64,000 nt of DNA from Veillonella rogosae JCM 15642. Its GTDB lineage: Bacteria; Bacillota; Negativicutes; Veillonellales; Veillonellaceae. The notes beneath the pieces are model-generated. The model was not told the DNA's origin and made no database searches. It saw only the letters and a list, made by a program, of their open reading frames with translations. Numbering within the stretch: position 1 is the first letter of the stretch; every line of letters starts with the position of its first letter. The position numbers and the translations under genes were made by a program. Location: positions 1 to 64,000 of the forward strand of contig NZ_PPCX01000002.1 in assembly GCF_002959775.1 (NCBI RefSeq), in the 5' to 3' direction. This document shows positions 26,823-35,713 of the stretch, piece by piece.

Positions 26823-28649
26823 ATGCCATCTGAAGAATTACTAGAGAAGGTCAGTCATTTGCCGACCACACCGGGCGTGTATTTATGGCGTGATCAATAT
26901 AACCGTATCATCTATGTTGGTAAGGCCATTAACTTGCGTAATCGTGTGCGTTCCTATGTACGCAATGATGCCAATCGGGCACCTAAGGTTGCGGCCATGA
27001 TGAAGCGAGCGGTCGATGTAGAAATCATTCAAACTAAGACGGAAATGGAAGCGCTTATCTTAGAGAATACGCTCATCAAGGAGCATGAACCTAAATACAA
27101 TATTAGGCTTCGTGATGATAAAACGTATCCGTACGTAAAAATCTCAGTACAAGAGGACTACCCACGTGTATATATGACGCGCCGACTAGAACGGGATGGA
27201 GCCAAGTACTTTGGACCTTTTACAGATGTAACATCAGTTCATGTAGTACTAAAATTAATACGCCAGTACTATCCACTCAGGACATGTAAGTCTATGAAGG
27301 TAGAGCGACCATGTTTGCAATATCATATGCACTACTGTGAAGCACCGTGCTTTAACAAGATTTCCGTATCGGATTATGGAAAGTATATCGATGAAATCAT
27401 AGAGCTCTTTGAAGGTAAGCCTATCCCTTTGCTGAAGGAAATTAAAGAGAAGATGGAGCTTGCTGCAGAAGGCTTACGCTTTGAAGATGCAGCACGTTAT
27501 CGAGATCAGCTAACTAGTATAGAAAAAATCCAAGAAAAACAGCGCATGGTTACGCAGCGAGGCGACTTAGATGTGTTAGGTCTTGCAGTAGATACATCTA
27601 TGGCCTGTGTACAATTATTGTTTATTCGTGGTGGTCGATTACTAGGTCGTGAAAACTACTTTGTGCAACACGATGGAGATAGTGCTGAAACGATAATGAC
27701 GGACTTTATCAAGCAATACTATGGGGATACGAACTTTATTCCTAAAGAGTTATTACTCCCTATGGATAGTACTGATAGAGATTTGTTAAAGGAATGGTTT
27801 ACGCAGCTTAAAGGCCAAAATGTAGACGTATCTGTGCCACAACGGGGCTATAAGATGGATATGATCAAGATGGCCCATGAGAATGCAGAAACCTTCCTAG
27901 AAGAGCGTCGTCGTCAGTGGCAACACCAAATTGATAAGACCGGTGGAGCCGTTAAGAAATTAGCGGAAGTATTGGACTTGCCACGATTACCAGAGCGTAT
28001 GGAATGCTTTGATATCTCTCATACCCAAGGTGCTGAAACGGTAGCATCTATGGTTGTCTTTGAAGGTGGCAAACCAGCGAAGAAGGAGTATCGTCGGTTT
28101 AAATTGAAAACTACGCAAGGCAAGCCTGATGATTTCAAGTCTATGGCTGAAATCATGGAACGACGCTACGGTAAGGAAACAGATTGGCCTATGCCAGATC
28201 TCATTATTATCGATGGTGGGAAAGGGCAGCTCAATGCTGCATTGCCGTTGATTCGCGGTGTAGGTGTTACAGATGTGCCTGTTATCTCTTTAGCTAAACG
28301 TATTGAAGAGGTCTTTGTAGAAGGACAATCTGAAAGTATTATCTTAAGCCACCGTTCACCAGAGCTTCAATTACTTCAACAAATACGGGACGAAGCCCAT
28401 CGCTTTGCTATTACGTACCATCGTAAGCTTCGTGGAAAACGCAATTTAGAATCTATTCTAGATCATATTGAAGGTATTGGGCCTAAGCGTCGAAAGGCAT
28501 TATGGGCTCACTTCAATAGTTTAGAAGCCATGAAAGAGGCATCTATTGATGAGCTTTCAAAGGTGGAATCTATGAACTATAAGACGGCAGAAACACTATA
28601 TAATTTCTTCCGCATGTCTAAGGTAGAAAAACAAGATATGTTGAAATAA
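26823..28649 (+). CDS. uvrC: Excinuclease ABC subunit C
   Basis: Dual-incision nuclease, 608 residues. GIY-YIG domain at about 15-90 (GVYLWRD..RIIYVGKA), UVR motif at about 205-240, RNase H-like domain with CFDISHTQG (about 400) and IIDGGKGQLNAA (about 460), and helix-hairpin-helix repeats at the C terminus (IEGIGPKRRKALWAHF). AAAGGAGG precedes the ATG, 43 bp after uvrA. With uvrB and uvrA it completes the UvrABC system in one block. Confidence 0.97.
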   Translation: MPSEELLEKVSHLPTTPGVYLWRDQYNRIIYVGKAINLRNRVRSYVRNDANRAPKVAAMMKRAVDVEIIQTKTEMEALILENTLIKEHEPKYNIRLRDDKTYPYVKISVQEDYPRVYMTRRLERDGAKYFGPFTDVTSVHVVLKLIRQYYPLRTCKSMKVERPCLQYHMHYCEAPCFNKISVSDYGKYIDEIIELFEGKPIPLLKEIKEKMELAAEGLRFEDAARYRDQLTSIEKIQEKQRMVTQRGDLDVLGLAVDTSMACVQLLFIRGGRLLGRENYFVQHDGDSAETIMTDFIKQYYGDTNFIPKELLLPMDSTDRDLLKEWFTQLKGQNVDVSVPQRGYKMDMIKMAHENAETFLEERRRQWQHQIDKTGGAVKKLAEVLDLPRLPERMECFDISHTQGAETVASMVVFEGGKPAKKEYRRFKLKTTQGKPDDFKSMAEIMERRYGKETDWPMPDLIIIDGGKGQLNAALPLIRGVGVTDVPVISLAKRIEEVFVEGQSESIILSHRSPELQLLQQIRDEAHRFAITYHRKLRGKRNLESILDHIEGIGPKRRKALWAHFNSLEAMKEASIDELSKVESMNYKTAETLYNFFRMSKVEKQDMLK

Positions 28650-28650
28650 A

Positions 28651-28680
28651 AAAGAGCATCTTATTTAAGATGCTCTTTTA
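28651..28680. terminator. Bidirectional terminator between uvrC and the MATE gene
   Basis: AAAGAGCATCTT pairs with AAGATGCTCTTT across a short loop, with A- and T-rich flanks, between convergent genes. Confidence 0.87.
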
Positions 28681-28697
28681 CTGTATAAGTATATTAT

Positions 28698-30041
28698 TTA
28701 TTTTTGTTGACGCTGAATGTACCAAGTACGCCAAGTGAACAATATACCTGCTGCTAGTACGCTAGCGAGTAACCCAATCCATACGCCAAATGGTCCATAA
28801 TTAGGATTTTTAGCAAGGATATAAGCAGTAGGGAAACATACGCCCCAATATGATACGAGGGAGATGTATAGTACTACTTTTACATCCTTGTAAGCTCTTA
28901 GTATACCTTGTAATGGAGTACCGATGGCATCGATAGCGGAAAAGAATACGCCATATCCAAGGAATTGATAAATAAGACCATATACTTCATCATCATTTGT
29001 GAATAGGTCCGCAATATCATCCATATGGGTGAACGTAAAGGCACAAATGAGTAACGCAATGATGATGGCCATTACGCGAGCGATGTAAGAATACTGAATG
29101 GCCTCCTTTTTACGCCCTGCACCAAGCTCGTAAGCAACGGCAATAGTAGAGGACATAGCAATACTGAGTGGTAAGCAGTAAAATACATTAGTAAAGGAAA
29201 TAACTGACTGATGGGCTGCTACTACGGCAGATCCAAAGTGAACCATCAAGAGGCCAGCGATACTAAAGATACTAGCTTCTAAGAAGATGGAACCACCAAT
29301 AGGAATACCCACATGTAATTGCTCACGAATATAGTGGAAGCTTGGACCTTTAAAGTCTTTATAAATACGATAACCTTTAAGCTTCGGATGTAATAAAATA
29401 ACCAAGCTAAAGAGGATAAAGTTAGTCCAACAAGCACCAGCTAAACCGTAACCAGCGCCAACACCACCGATTTCAGGAAAACCGTAGTGGCCAAAGATGA
29501 GTGCATAGTTTAAGAATACATTAATCACAAAGCTTGTAAAAACGATAGCCATAGAGTAATGTGTTAACCCATGGGAATCAACTGTATTACGCAAAGTATT
29601 TACCCAAAGTAGAGGGAATAAACCAAGGGCAAAAGCTTTCAGATAACTAATGCAAACCTCAGCGGCAGCAGGTTCTAAATTTAACGTAGTCAGTAATGGG
29701 CGAAGTCCCCATATACCGATTAGTAAAATGATAAATGCTAGGCCTGTACCAATGAAAAGACCTTGATGGAAAATCATGGAAATATCATCCGTCTTCTTAG
29801 CTCCCAATAGCTGAGAAATGATCGGTGTGATACCTAACAACGTTCCTTGTGCAAAGATATAGAACAGGAGCCATAAATTATACCCCGTAGCGACCCCAGC
29901 TAAATCTATCGTACTATATTGTCCCGTTAAAAAGATGGCTATAAATGTACCACCTATAAGGGAAAATTGCGTTATGCACATAGGAGTAAATAGCTTAATG
30001 AACAACCATAACTTTTGTAATATAGAATATGTTTGATACAT
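28698..30041 (-). CDS. MATE family efflux transporter
   Basis: 447-residue membrane protein with about 12 hydrophobic spans in two homologous halves, as in MATE (multidrug and toxin extrusion) cation antiporters. ITQFSLIGGTFIAIFLTGQYS at the N terminus and the following TGYNLWLLFYIFAQGTLLG segment fit the family pattern. On the minus strand GGGAGG precedes the ATG. It stands alone, and the 266-bp gap before the divergent terC gene holds its promoter. Substrates cannot be predicted. Confidence 0.88.
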   Translation of the reverse strand: MYQTYSILQKLWLFIKLFTPMCITQFSLIGGTFIAIFLTGQYSTIDLAGVATGYNLWLLFYIFAQGTLLGITPIISQLLGAKKTDDISMIFHQGLFIGTGLAFIILLIGIWGLRPLLTTLNLEPAAAEVCISYLKAFALGLFPLLWVNTLRNTVDSHGLTHYSMAIVFTSFVINVFLNYALIFGHYGFPEIGGVGAGYGLAGACWTNFILFSLVILLHPKLKGYRIYKDFKGPSFHYIREQLHVGIPIGGSIFLEASIFSIAGLLMVHFGSAVVAAHQSVISFTNVFYCLPLSIAMSSTIAVAYELGAGRKKEAIQYSYIARVMAIIIALLICAFTFTHMDDIADLFTNDDEVYGLIYQFLGYGVFFSAIDAIGTPLQGILRAYKDVKVVLYISLVSYWGVCFPTAYILAKNPNYGPFGVWIGLLASVLAAGILFTWRTWYIQRQQK

Positions 30042-30243
30042 ACTAACCTCCCTTTTATTGATATACTATACAATATCATAAAATTGCTTAATTTAATAGA
30101 TAAAACCTAGAAATAATAGGAATTAAATCTATTAATCAATAGCGGTTATATTGTTGATTTTGAGAATAAAAATAGTTATGAATTCCCACTCATGAAGGTG
30201 AAGAATGTATGAGAAAAATGTATATATATGTTAATAATTGAAT

Positions 30244-30273
30244 TTTACACTACCTAACTATATCGATTATAAT
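30244..30273 (+). promoter_or_regulatory. Promoter for the first terC-like gene
   Basis: TTTACA (30244-30249), 18-bp spacer, exact TATAAT (30268-30273). I looked here for a yybP-ykoY manganese riboswitch, often found before terC genes, and did not see its conserved core. Confidence 0.5.
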
Positions 30274-30307
30274 ATATATACTATAGTTTAATTCTAAGGA
30301 GGATACA

Positions 30308-30967
30308 TTGGACATCTTAACTGTACAAGGCTTATTGGCGATGCTTCAAATCATCGTTATCGATATTTTATTAGCTGGCGACAATGCTATCGTTATCGGT
30401 ATGGCGGCTCGTAACTTGCCAGCTCATTTACAGAAAAAAGCAATATTCTGGGGCACTGCAGGTGCCATTATTCTACGCCTTGTTATGGCATTCTTATTCG
30501 TAGAAGCGTTAAACAACATTCCTGCTCTACGTTTAGTAGGTGGTATCCTTCTTTTATGGATCGGCTACAAGCTCGTTGCTGATGATGAAAGCGAGCATAA
30601 TATCGAGGCTAAAGATAATTTACGTGCTGCCATCACGACAATTGTCATTGCGGACGGTATCATGGGCATCGATAATGTTATCGGCGTAGTGGGGGCTGCT
30701 GGTGGTGACATGACATTAGTTGCTATCGGTATGCTTATCACTGTACCTATCATCATTTATGGTAGTACTTTGTTTGTGAAAGTAATTGAACGCTTCCCAA
30801 TCATCCTATACGTAGGTGGTGGTATCCTCGCTTGGGTAGGTGCTGCTATGAGCGTGGAAGATAAATTAATTTCTCACACTGTTGAACCATATGCACTGCT
30901 CATTAAAATAGCTGCAGTAATCCTCGTAGTAGGTGCATCTCTATTAGCAAATAAACTAAAAAAATAA
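30308..30967 (+). CDS. TerC family integral membrane protein (YjbE-like), copy 1
   Basis: 219 residues with about seven membrane spans. The family's intramembrane acidic motifs are present: LLAGDNAIVIGMAARNLP (about residues 21-38) and ADGIMGIDNVIGVVGAA (about 116-132). Related proteins export manganese or assist metal loading of exported enzymes. It starts with TTG just after AAGGAGGAT. The paralogue at 31142 follows after a terminator, so they are separately transcribed. Confidence 0.88.
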   Translation: MDILTVQGLLAMLQIIVIDILLAGDNAIVIGMAARNLPAHLQKKAIFWGTAGAIILRLVMAFLFVEALNNIPALRLVGGILLLWIGYKLVADDESEHNIEAKDNLRAAITTIVIADGIMGIDNVIGVVGAAGGDMTLVAIGMLITVPIIIYGSTLFVKVIERFPIILYVGGGILAWVGAAMSVEDKLISHTVEPYALLIKIAAVILVVGASLLANKLKK

Positions 30968-30972
30968 TGAAA

Positions 30973-31012
30973 CATATCTCTTCTTCTAGTAATAGGAGGA
31001 GAGATATTTTTT
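30973..31012 (+). terminator. Intrinsic terminator after the first terC-like gene
   Basis: ATATCTCTTCTTCT pairs with AGGAGGAGAGATAT (several G-T pairs) and is followed by TTTTTTG. Confidence 0.82.
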
Positions 31013-31141
31013 GTAAAAAAACATTCTTAATAGAAATCATCATAAGGACTAAGCCCCATGTATAGATGAGAAAATATAATATTTATGGTATAGTTAAGGG
31101 ATAGTTATAGAATTAGTAGACTGAATTGAGGTAAGTACAAA

Positions 31142-31810
31142 ATGGAATTTTTAGAAGTCGCTACATGGATAACCATTAGTAAAATTATTTTAATAGATAT
31201 TTTATTAGCAGGAGATAACGCTGTTGTTATCGGTATGGCTGCGGGCAAGTTAGCTCCAGAACTACAAAAGAAAGCCGTAATTTGGGGTACAGTAGGTGCC
31301 ATTGTAATGCGCCTTGTATTTGCTACTCTTTTAGTAGAGGCTCTTACTTTAATTCCTCTTATTCACTTAGGTGGTGGCCTAGTACTTGTATGGATTGCCA
31401 TTCAATTATTAAAAGGTGGAGACGAAGATGCACATATCGAAGCTAAGAATTCATTAATGGGTGCTATTTGGACGATTATTGTAGCTGACGCTATGATGAG
31501 TATTGATAATGTCATCGGTGTAGTAGGGGCCGCTAAAGGTCATTTAGAGCTTGTTATTGCAGGTATGTTAATTACTGTTCCAATTATCGTATTTTGCTCT
31601 ACATTATTTGCCCGAATTATTAATAAATTCCCTGTCATTCTTTGGGCTGGTGGTGCACTCCTTGGTTGGGTGGCAGGCGAAATGATTGTGGAAGATCCAT
31701 TCCTTGTTCCATATATTCAAGGGGAAGAATTACTGGTGAAAGTAGGTACAGTATTCTTCGTACTTGTTGTGACAGGTATGATTAAAATTTGGAAGAAAAG
31801 AGACGCGTAA
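31142..31810 (+). CDS. TerC family integral membrane protein (YjbE-like), copy 2
   Basis: 222 residues, clearly paralogous to the preceding gene over the whole length (LLAGDNAVVIGMAAGKL and VADAMMSIDNVIGVVGAA correspond to its motifs). The same acidic residues in the membrane are kept, so both copies should be functional. GAGG stands about 10 bases before the ATG. Its TAA overlaps the next ATG by one base, so it is cotranscribed with the methyltransferase. Metal-ion export is the best guess. Confidence 0.87.
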   Translation: MEFLEVATWITISKIILIDILLAGDNAVVIGMAAGKLAPELQKKAVIWGTVGAIVMRLVFATLLVEALTLIPLIHLGGGLVLVWIAIQLLKGGDEDAHIEAKNSLMGAIWTIIVADAMMSIDNVIGVVGAAKGHLELVIAGMLITVPIIVFCSTLFARIINKFPVILWAGGALLGWVAGEMIVEDPFLVPYIQGEELLVKVGTVFFVLVVTGMIKIWKKRDA

Positions 31811-33285
31811 TGAACGGTACTAATCGTACATCTCGTAAACATAAATCGAAACAACAGAATAGAAGAGGGGCTCGTTCTAATCAAGGACAGAACACTAGTG
31901 GTACAGTATCCAAAAAGCAACAAGCTATACTCAATGCACCTGTTAAACTAGGTGATGAAGTGCTCGTTACAATTCACGGTATTGGTAGCAGCGGTGAAGG
32001 GGTAGGTCGTGTAGACGACTTTACTGTCTTTGTGCCCTTTGCCTTGCCTGGAGAAACTGTCAAAGTAGTCATTAACATGGTGAAAAAGACGTATGCTACA
32101 GGTAGACTATTAGAGATTGTTACAATGGCGCCTAACCGAATCGATGCTAGCTGTGAACTCTATGGCTTCTGTGGGGGATGCCAACTACAACACATTACCT
32201 ATGAAGGGCAGCTTTCACTGAAAACACAAAAGGTGAAGGACGTTATTGAACGCATTGGTCATCAAAATCCAGACCTTGTAAAACCTGCATTAGGCCCTAA
32301 AGAACCATGGGCATATCGCAATAAAATGCAGATGCCTGTAGGTGGCAGTAAAGGCGATATTCAAATGGGATTTTATGCGATGGGGTCTCACGATATCGTG
32401 CAAGGTACAAACTGTCCTATTCAAGATGAAGGGAATAATATCATTGCTCAAGCGTGTTACCAAATCGCTAAAGAATTTGATATTGAACCGTATGATGAAC
32501 ATACAGGAAAGGGTGTACTGCGCCATATTATTGGACGCATTGGACAATCTGGATGGATGATTATCCTTGTAACTGCTACAGATTACTTACCACACCAAGA
32601 AAAGTGGGTAGAAAAATTAACAGAACGAATTCCTCAAGTAGAAACTATCGTTCATAATGTAAATGGTAAGCGAACTAATGTTATCTTAGGACCTAAAAAT
32701 AATGTCCTCTATGGGGATGGGACGATTACAGACCATATTAAGGATTTACAGTTTACATTGTCCCCACATTCATTCTTCCAAGTTAATCCAGAACAAACTA
32801 CAGTACTTTACGACCAAGCTCTTGAGTATGCGGACCTTAAAGGTGATGAAACCGTTATCGATGCGTACTGTGGTACGGGGACCATTTCATTGTTTTTAGC
32901 TCATAAGGCAAAACATGTAATAGGTATTGAAATCGTAGAACCAGCCATTATCAATGCGCGTGAAAATGCGAAATGCAATGGCTATGATAATACAGAATTC
33001 ATCGTCGCTGATGCGGCTGTAGAAATGCCAAAACTTTACAAGGCTGGCGTACGACCAGACGTCATCGTATTCGATCCAATCCGTGCAGGCTGTAAAGAAG
33101 AAGTACTAACCTCTGCAGCAGGGATGGAACCAAAACGTATTGTTTACGTATCCTGTAACCCAGCTACCATGGCGCGAGACATTGAAATCCTTACACACTA
33201 CGGCTATGAACTAAAAGAAGTACAACCTGTAGACATGTTTCCAATGACAGCGCATGTCGAAGCGGTGGCTTTGCTTACAAAATAA
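31810..33285 (+). CDS. 23S rRNA (uracil-5-)-methyltransferase, RumA/RlmCD family
   Basis: 491 residues: a basic, Arg/Lys/Gln-rich extension of about 45 residues, a TRAM RNA-binding domain (about 48-105), an iron-sulfur motif CELYGFCGGCQ (about 117-127) with its fourth Cys further on, and a SAM methyltransferase domain with AYCGTGTISLFL (about 352) and the catalytic YVSCNPATMARDI (about 448). The start overlaps the terC stop (TAATG); a longer in-frame start at 31789 lacks support. A tiny fragment of a second such gene lies at 35714. Confidence 0.9.
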   Translation: MNGTNRTSRKHKSKQQNRRGARSNQGQNTSGTVSKKQQAILNAPVKLGDEVLVTIHGIGSSGEGVGRVDDFTVFVPFALPGETVKVVINMVKKTYATGRLLEIVTMAPNRIDASCELYGFCGGCQLQHITYEGQLSLKTQKVKDVIERIGHQNPDLVKPALGPKEPWAYRNKMQMPVGGSKGDIQMGFYAMGSHDIVQGTNCPIQDEGNNIIAQACYQIAKEFDIEPYDEHTGKGVLRHIIGRIGQSGWMIILVTATDYLPHQEKWVEKLTERIPQVETIVHNVNGKRTNVILGPKNNVLYGDGTITDHIKDLQFTLSPHSFFQVNPEQTTVLYDQALEYADLKGDETVIDAYCGTGTISLFLAHKAKHVIGIEIVEPAIINARENAKCNGYDNTEFIVADAAVEMPKLYKAGVRPDVIVFDPIRAGCKEEVLTSAAGMEPKRIVYVSCNPATMARDIEILTHYGYELKEVQPVDMFPMTAHVEAVALLTK

Positions 33286-33329
33286 TGTTGATTAATTTTA
33301 AGCCCTACAATTTATATGAAGGAGTAACT

Positions 33330-34040
33330 ATGATTTTAAGAAAAAGTTTTATTATTTTTTTACTTATGTTAGTGACAGCAACAACTGTATATGCTGAAAA
33401 AGTAGAAAGTTTATATAACCCTCAAGTTATTGAACAACATTATATAACTAATGAAGATATTTCTTTAGCAACAGCTTTTGGTCAATCTTTATTTGATAAA
33501 AAAAATGTTAAAATGATTTCTACTGCAAAGAAAAAATTTGTTAAAAAGCGATATGGTGGTTTATTTCCAATGAATGAATTACAGGGGACTGTATATGTTC
33601 AAACACCATTTGCAATTTATGCAAATACGGCATTAGAGGATGTTCGTGAAATAGCAAGTAACTATTCAACTAGAAATGCTAATAATATATTACAAGTTAG
33701 ATTCTTCCTCTATATGCCTGAAAGTAGGATGCATAATGATACTAATAATATAGTTTTTACTATAGTACAGAATGGAAATACATATTATCCAACTAAAACA
33801 GTGCGTGGAGATGATCAATTTGAAGGCCCTGATATGTGGGTAACAGTGGGGTATCAATCACAATTTGACTTATCTAAACTTGATGTTAATAGTCCTTTTG
33901 AGGTTCATATTAAGTCTGATGTCGTTAAAGTTGGGGAGGCAGTAATTCCTTTCCCACCATTAAATTCATCCAATAAATATGTTTTAGATGATTCTTATTC
34001 ACTTCATAGTGGTGATAGAGTATTTACTACTAAGAAGTAA
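33330..34040 (+). CDS. Secreted protein of unknown function
   Basis: 236 residues beginning with a clear signal peptide (RK, then a hydrophobic stretch FIIFLLMLVTATTVYA, cleavage expected after about residue 22). No lipobox cysteine, so probably periplasmic. The mature part has no recognised motif; it is rich in beta-forming sequence, with PFAIYAN and WVTVGYQSQFDLS segments. GAAGGAGT precedes the ATG at 33330; the frame extends upstream to 33285 without support. Lower GC than the rRNA methyltransferase before it, marking the edge of the accessory region. Confidence 0.7.
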   Translation: MILRKSFIIFLLMLVTATTVYAEKVESLYNPQVIEQHYITNEDISLATAFGQSLFDKKNVKMISTAKKKFVKKRYGGLFPMNELQGTVYVQTPFAIYANTALEDVREIASNYSTRNANNILQVRFFLYMPESRMHNDTNNIVFTIVQNGNTYYPTKTVRGDDQFEGPDMWVTVGYQSQFDLSKLDVNSPFEVHIKSDVVKVGEAVIPFPPLNSSNKYVLDDSYSLHSGDRVFTTKK

Positions 34041-34081
34041 TAGTATTGTAATTAAATTAATAAACTAATAGGTAGAAATGT

Positions 34082-34146
34082 AAAAGAGATTCTATCCTTA
34101 TTACATCTAATTTTAAAAGATGTGATATAGGTAGGATCTCTTTTAT
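34082..34146. terminator. Large bidirectional hairpin terminator
   Basis: AAAAGAGAT..CTATCC pairs with GGTAGGATCTCTTTT around an inner ACATCT/AGATGT stem, with T-rich ends, between the secreted-protein gene and the convergent receptor fragment. Confidence 0.72.
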
Positions 34147-34212
34147 ATTATAGTTTGTCTATGATGTTAGGAATTTAGAATTCTTGTGGTATGTTTAGTT
34201 TATAATCTATAA

Positions 34213-34330
34213 CTAGAATTTAAATTTCATACTTACAGAGTAAGTACGTCCTGCTATGGCTTCATCATTATAGAATATTCGATTAAATAGATTTTGAACG
34301 CCAAGTTTGATATGTACCCCTTTTAATGGA
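34213..34330 (-). pseudogene. C-terminal fragment of a TonB-dependent receptor
   Basis: The minus strand encodes about 37 residues that read like the last two strands of an outer-membrane TonB-dependent receptor: LKGVHIKLGVQNLFN, then AGRTYSVSMKFKF and a stop, ending in the terminal Phe that beta-barrel proteins need. Upstream, the homology stops at about 34354 where the cassette-type linker begins, so the rest of the receptor has been lost. It supports a diderm host. Confidence 0.6.
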
Positions 34331-34353
34331 TAACCAGTAAATGGGGTACATAT

Positions 34354-34449
34354 CAAGCGAAGGGCTTTTACTATACACTCATATATATAAATATAATATA
34401 ATATGATTAGTGACAATCACTTTAAAAATATAGGTCATGGGAAAGAGAC
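34354..34449 (+). repeat. Copy A of the cassette linker (partial terminator plus promoter-like DNA)
   Basis: From AAGCGAAGGGCTTTTACTATACACTC on, this matches the linker at 38310-38403 almost base for base, including the AT-rich TATAAT segment and the TTAGTGACAATCACTTTAAAAATATA stretch. The left arm of the terminator hairpin is missing, so the junction with the receptor fragment is a breakpoint. Confidence 0.7.
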
Positions 34450-34569
34450 TTGATACAGGTAAAAGCTTTAGGTACTTTTAAATCTGTACCTCATATAGTA
34501 ATAGATATTGTTAATGTATTTCAATATGGTCAAAATTATAAAACAGGCGGTAGAGAAGCTGAAATATAA
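34450..34569 (+). pseudogene. Decayed 5' end of an ankyrin-type gene (copy of 38404)
   Basis: The first 26 codons match the start of the ankyrin gene at 38404: MIQVKALGTFKSVPHIVIDIV here against MIQLKDLGTFESVPHIVTDIV there. The start ATG has become TTG, and homology ends at about 34530; the frame stops at TAA 34567. A truncated duplicate or the remnant of a former neighbouring cassette. Confidence 0.72.
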
Positions 34570-34573
34570 TTAG

Positions 34574-34993
34574 GTTGGCTTTAGAACCTATTATCATAAT
34601 TATATTGCTGTTCCTATGAAGGCGAATCTTAAGACTGTACTTAAAGACTTTCTAGGAGCAGATAAAGAAAATTGTATTTTAACTTATGGATATATTGACC
34701 ATACAGCAGGACTGACGCTTGAGATATTGGCAGCAGGATATAGAAGTGATGATGTATGGGGTTAGCTTTTAAAGGATGAAAATCAACCTGAAGGATGATG
34801 GATACGAATTGAAGCACTAGCTGAACATCATATAGTAGGTACATTACTAAATGAGCTATGTCAAGATTTTGGATATCATGCGGGAGAAAAAATTGTATTT
34901 TTGGCTTAGAAAACAGAGGGTGAAAAGATTGTACTTTGTTCTAATATGAATCCTAGCGCAAAAATTACTGATGCTATTGATTCCGGAAAATAG
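34574..34993 (+). pseudogene. Unrecognised gene with four in-frame stop codons and no frameshift
   Basis: One frame gives a protein-like translation for about 140 codons (for example AVPMKANLKTVLKDFLGAD, WIRIEALAEHHIVGTLLNEL, GEKIVLCSNMNPSAKITDA), broken only by TAG 34763, TGA 34796, TAG 34907 and TAG 34991. No ribosome site or intact start is clear. Family not recognised. Most likely a pseudogene that has collected nonsense changes. Confidence 0.6.
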
Positions 34994-35066
34994 CCTATTA
35001 GATGAGATGTATCAGTACTTTCTTGATATGGGAATAGATGCGTTATAGAAAGAGGTGATTAGAGGA

Positions 35067-35654
35067 ATGTTTAAATTTGATTCACTCCAAATTTTACATC
35101 AGGATATGATGAAGAAAGATGAGTCGAGGGATTTATTCCCATTTTCATATAATGGAAAAAACTTTAGCTGTATATTTGTAACAGATATTACGCCTATAAG
35201 ATTATATTTGACGACATTAGGTAATGCTCCTATAACTTTTGAATTGGAGATAAACAAGGATTATTGTACAAGTCCCTATCTTGATGATTACAAACTACTA
35301 GTAGCTTATTTAGATATTAAATATGATCCTAACTACAAATTTAAGCCTGTTGATTTTTTTGAAGCCTTAAATAGAAAAATTCCTCGTGTATTTATGAATG
35401 CTCCAAGTTATAAAGAAGTAATACAAGTTGCTTCCTTAAAACGAAATATTGAAGAGGCAGATAAAATATATTTCTGTGGTTGGAGAAGTAATCCACTAGG
35501 TAGTTCTGTTAGAGAGAAAAATTTAGAAAAAACAAGAAGCGCATTTGGTGACCAAATTGCAGATATGTGCAAACAGAAAAATATAAGTTCTCGATGGACT
35601 GATATTGATAGTGAGGAAGATTTAGCTCGTCTAAATGAAATATATATGTTATAA
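35067..35654 (+). CDS. Hypothetical cytoplasmic protein, possibly DUF6037-like
   Basis: 195 residues from the ATG at 35067 (a GTG at 35055 is an alternative; ribosome site AAGAGGT at 35049-35055 fits either only moderately). Soluble, mixed charge. The pattern FPFSYNGKNFSCIFVTDITP, then a PVDFFEALNRKIP segment, recalls the DUF6037 family, but this is from memory and tentative. It is the first intact gene of the accessory cassette region; an immunity or toxin-neutralising role is only suggested by its neighbours. Confidence 0.6.
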   Translation: MFKFDSLQILHQDMMKKDESRDLFPFSYNGKNFSCIFVTDITPIRLYLTTLGNAPITFELEINKDYCTSPYLDDYKLLVAYLDIKYDPNYKFKPVDFFEALNRKIPRVFMNAPSYKEVIQVASLKRNIEEADKIYFCGWRSNPLGSSVREKNLEKTRSAFGDQIADMCKQKNISSRWTDIDSEEDLARLNEIYML

Positions 35655-35713
35655 CGATAACTTTTTAATCGATAATATTTAGTAGACACAATTGATTATA
35701 GGTGCTTACAATA

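Noticed and set aside
30042-30307. Possible manganese (yybP-ykoY) riboswitch before terC
   Set aside because: The conserved core of that riboswitch is not visible; only AT-rich DNA and a promoter.
34574-34993. Stop-codon recoding of a functional gene
   Set aside because: Both TAG and TGA occur, no ribosome site or start is clear, and the neighbours are decayed fragments, so a pseudogene is simpler.
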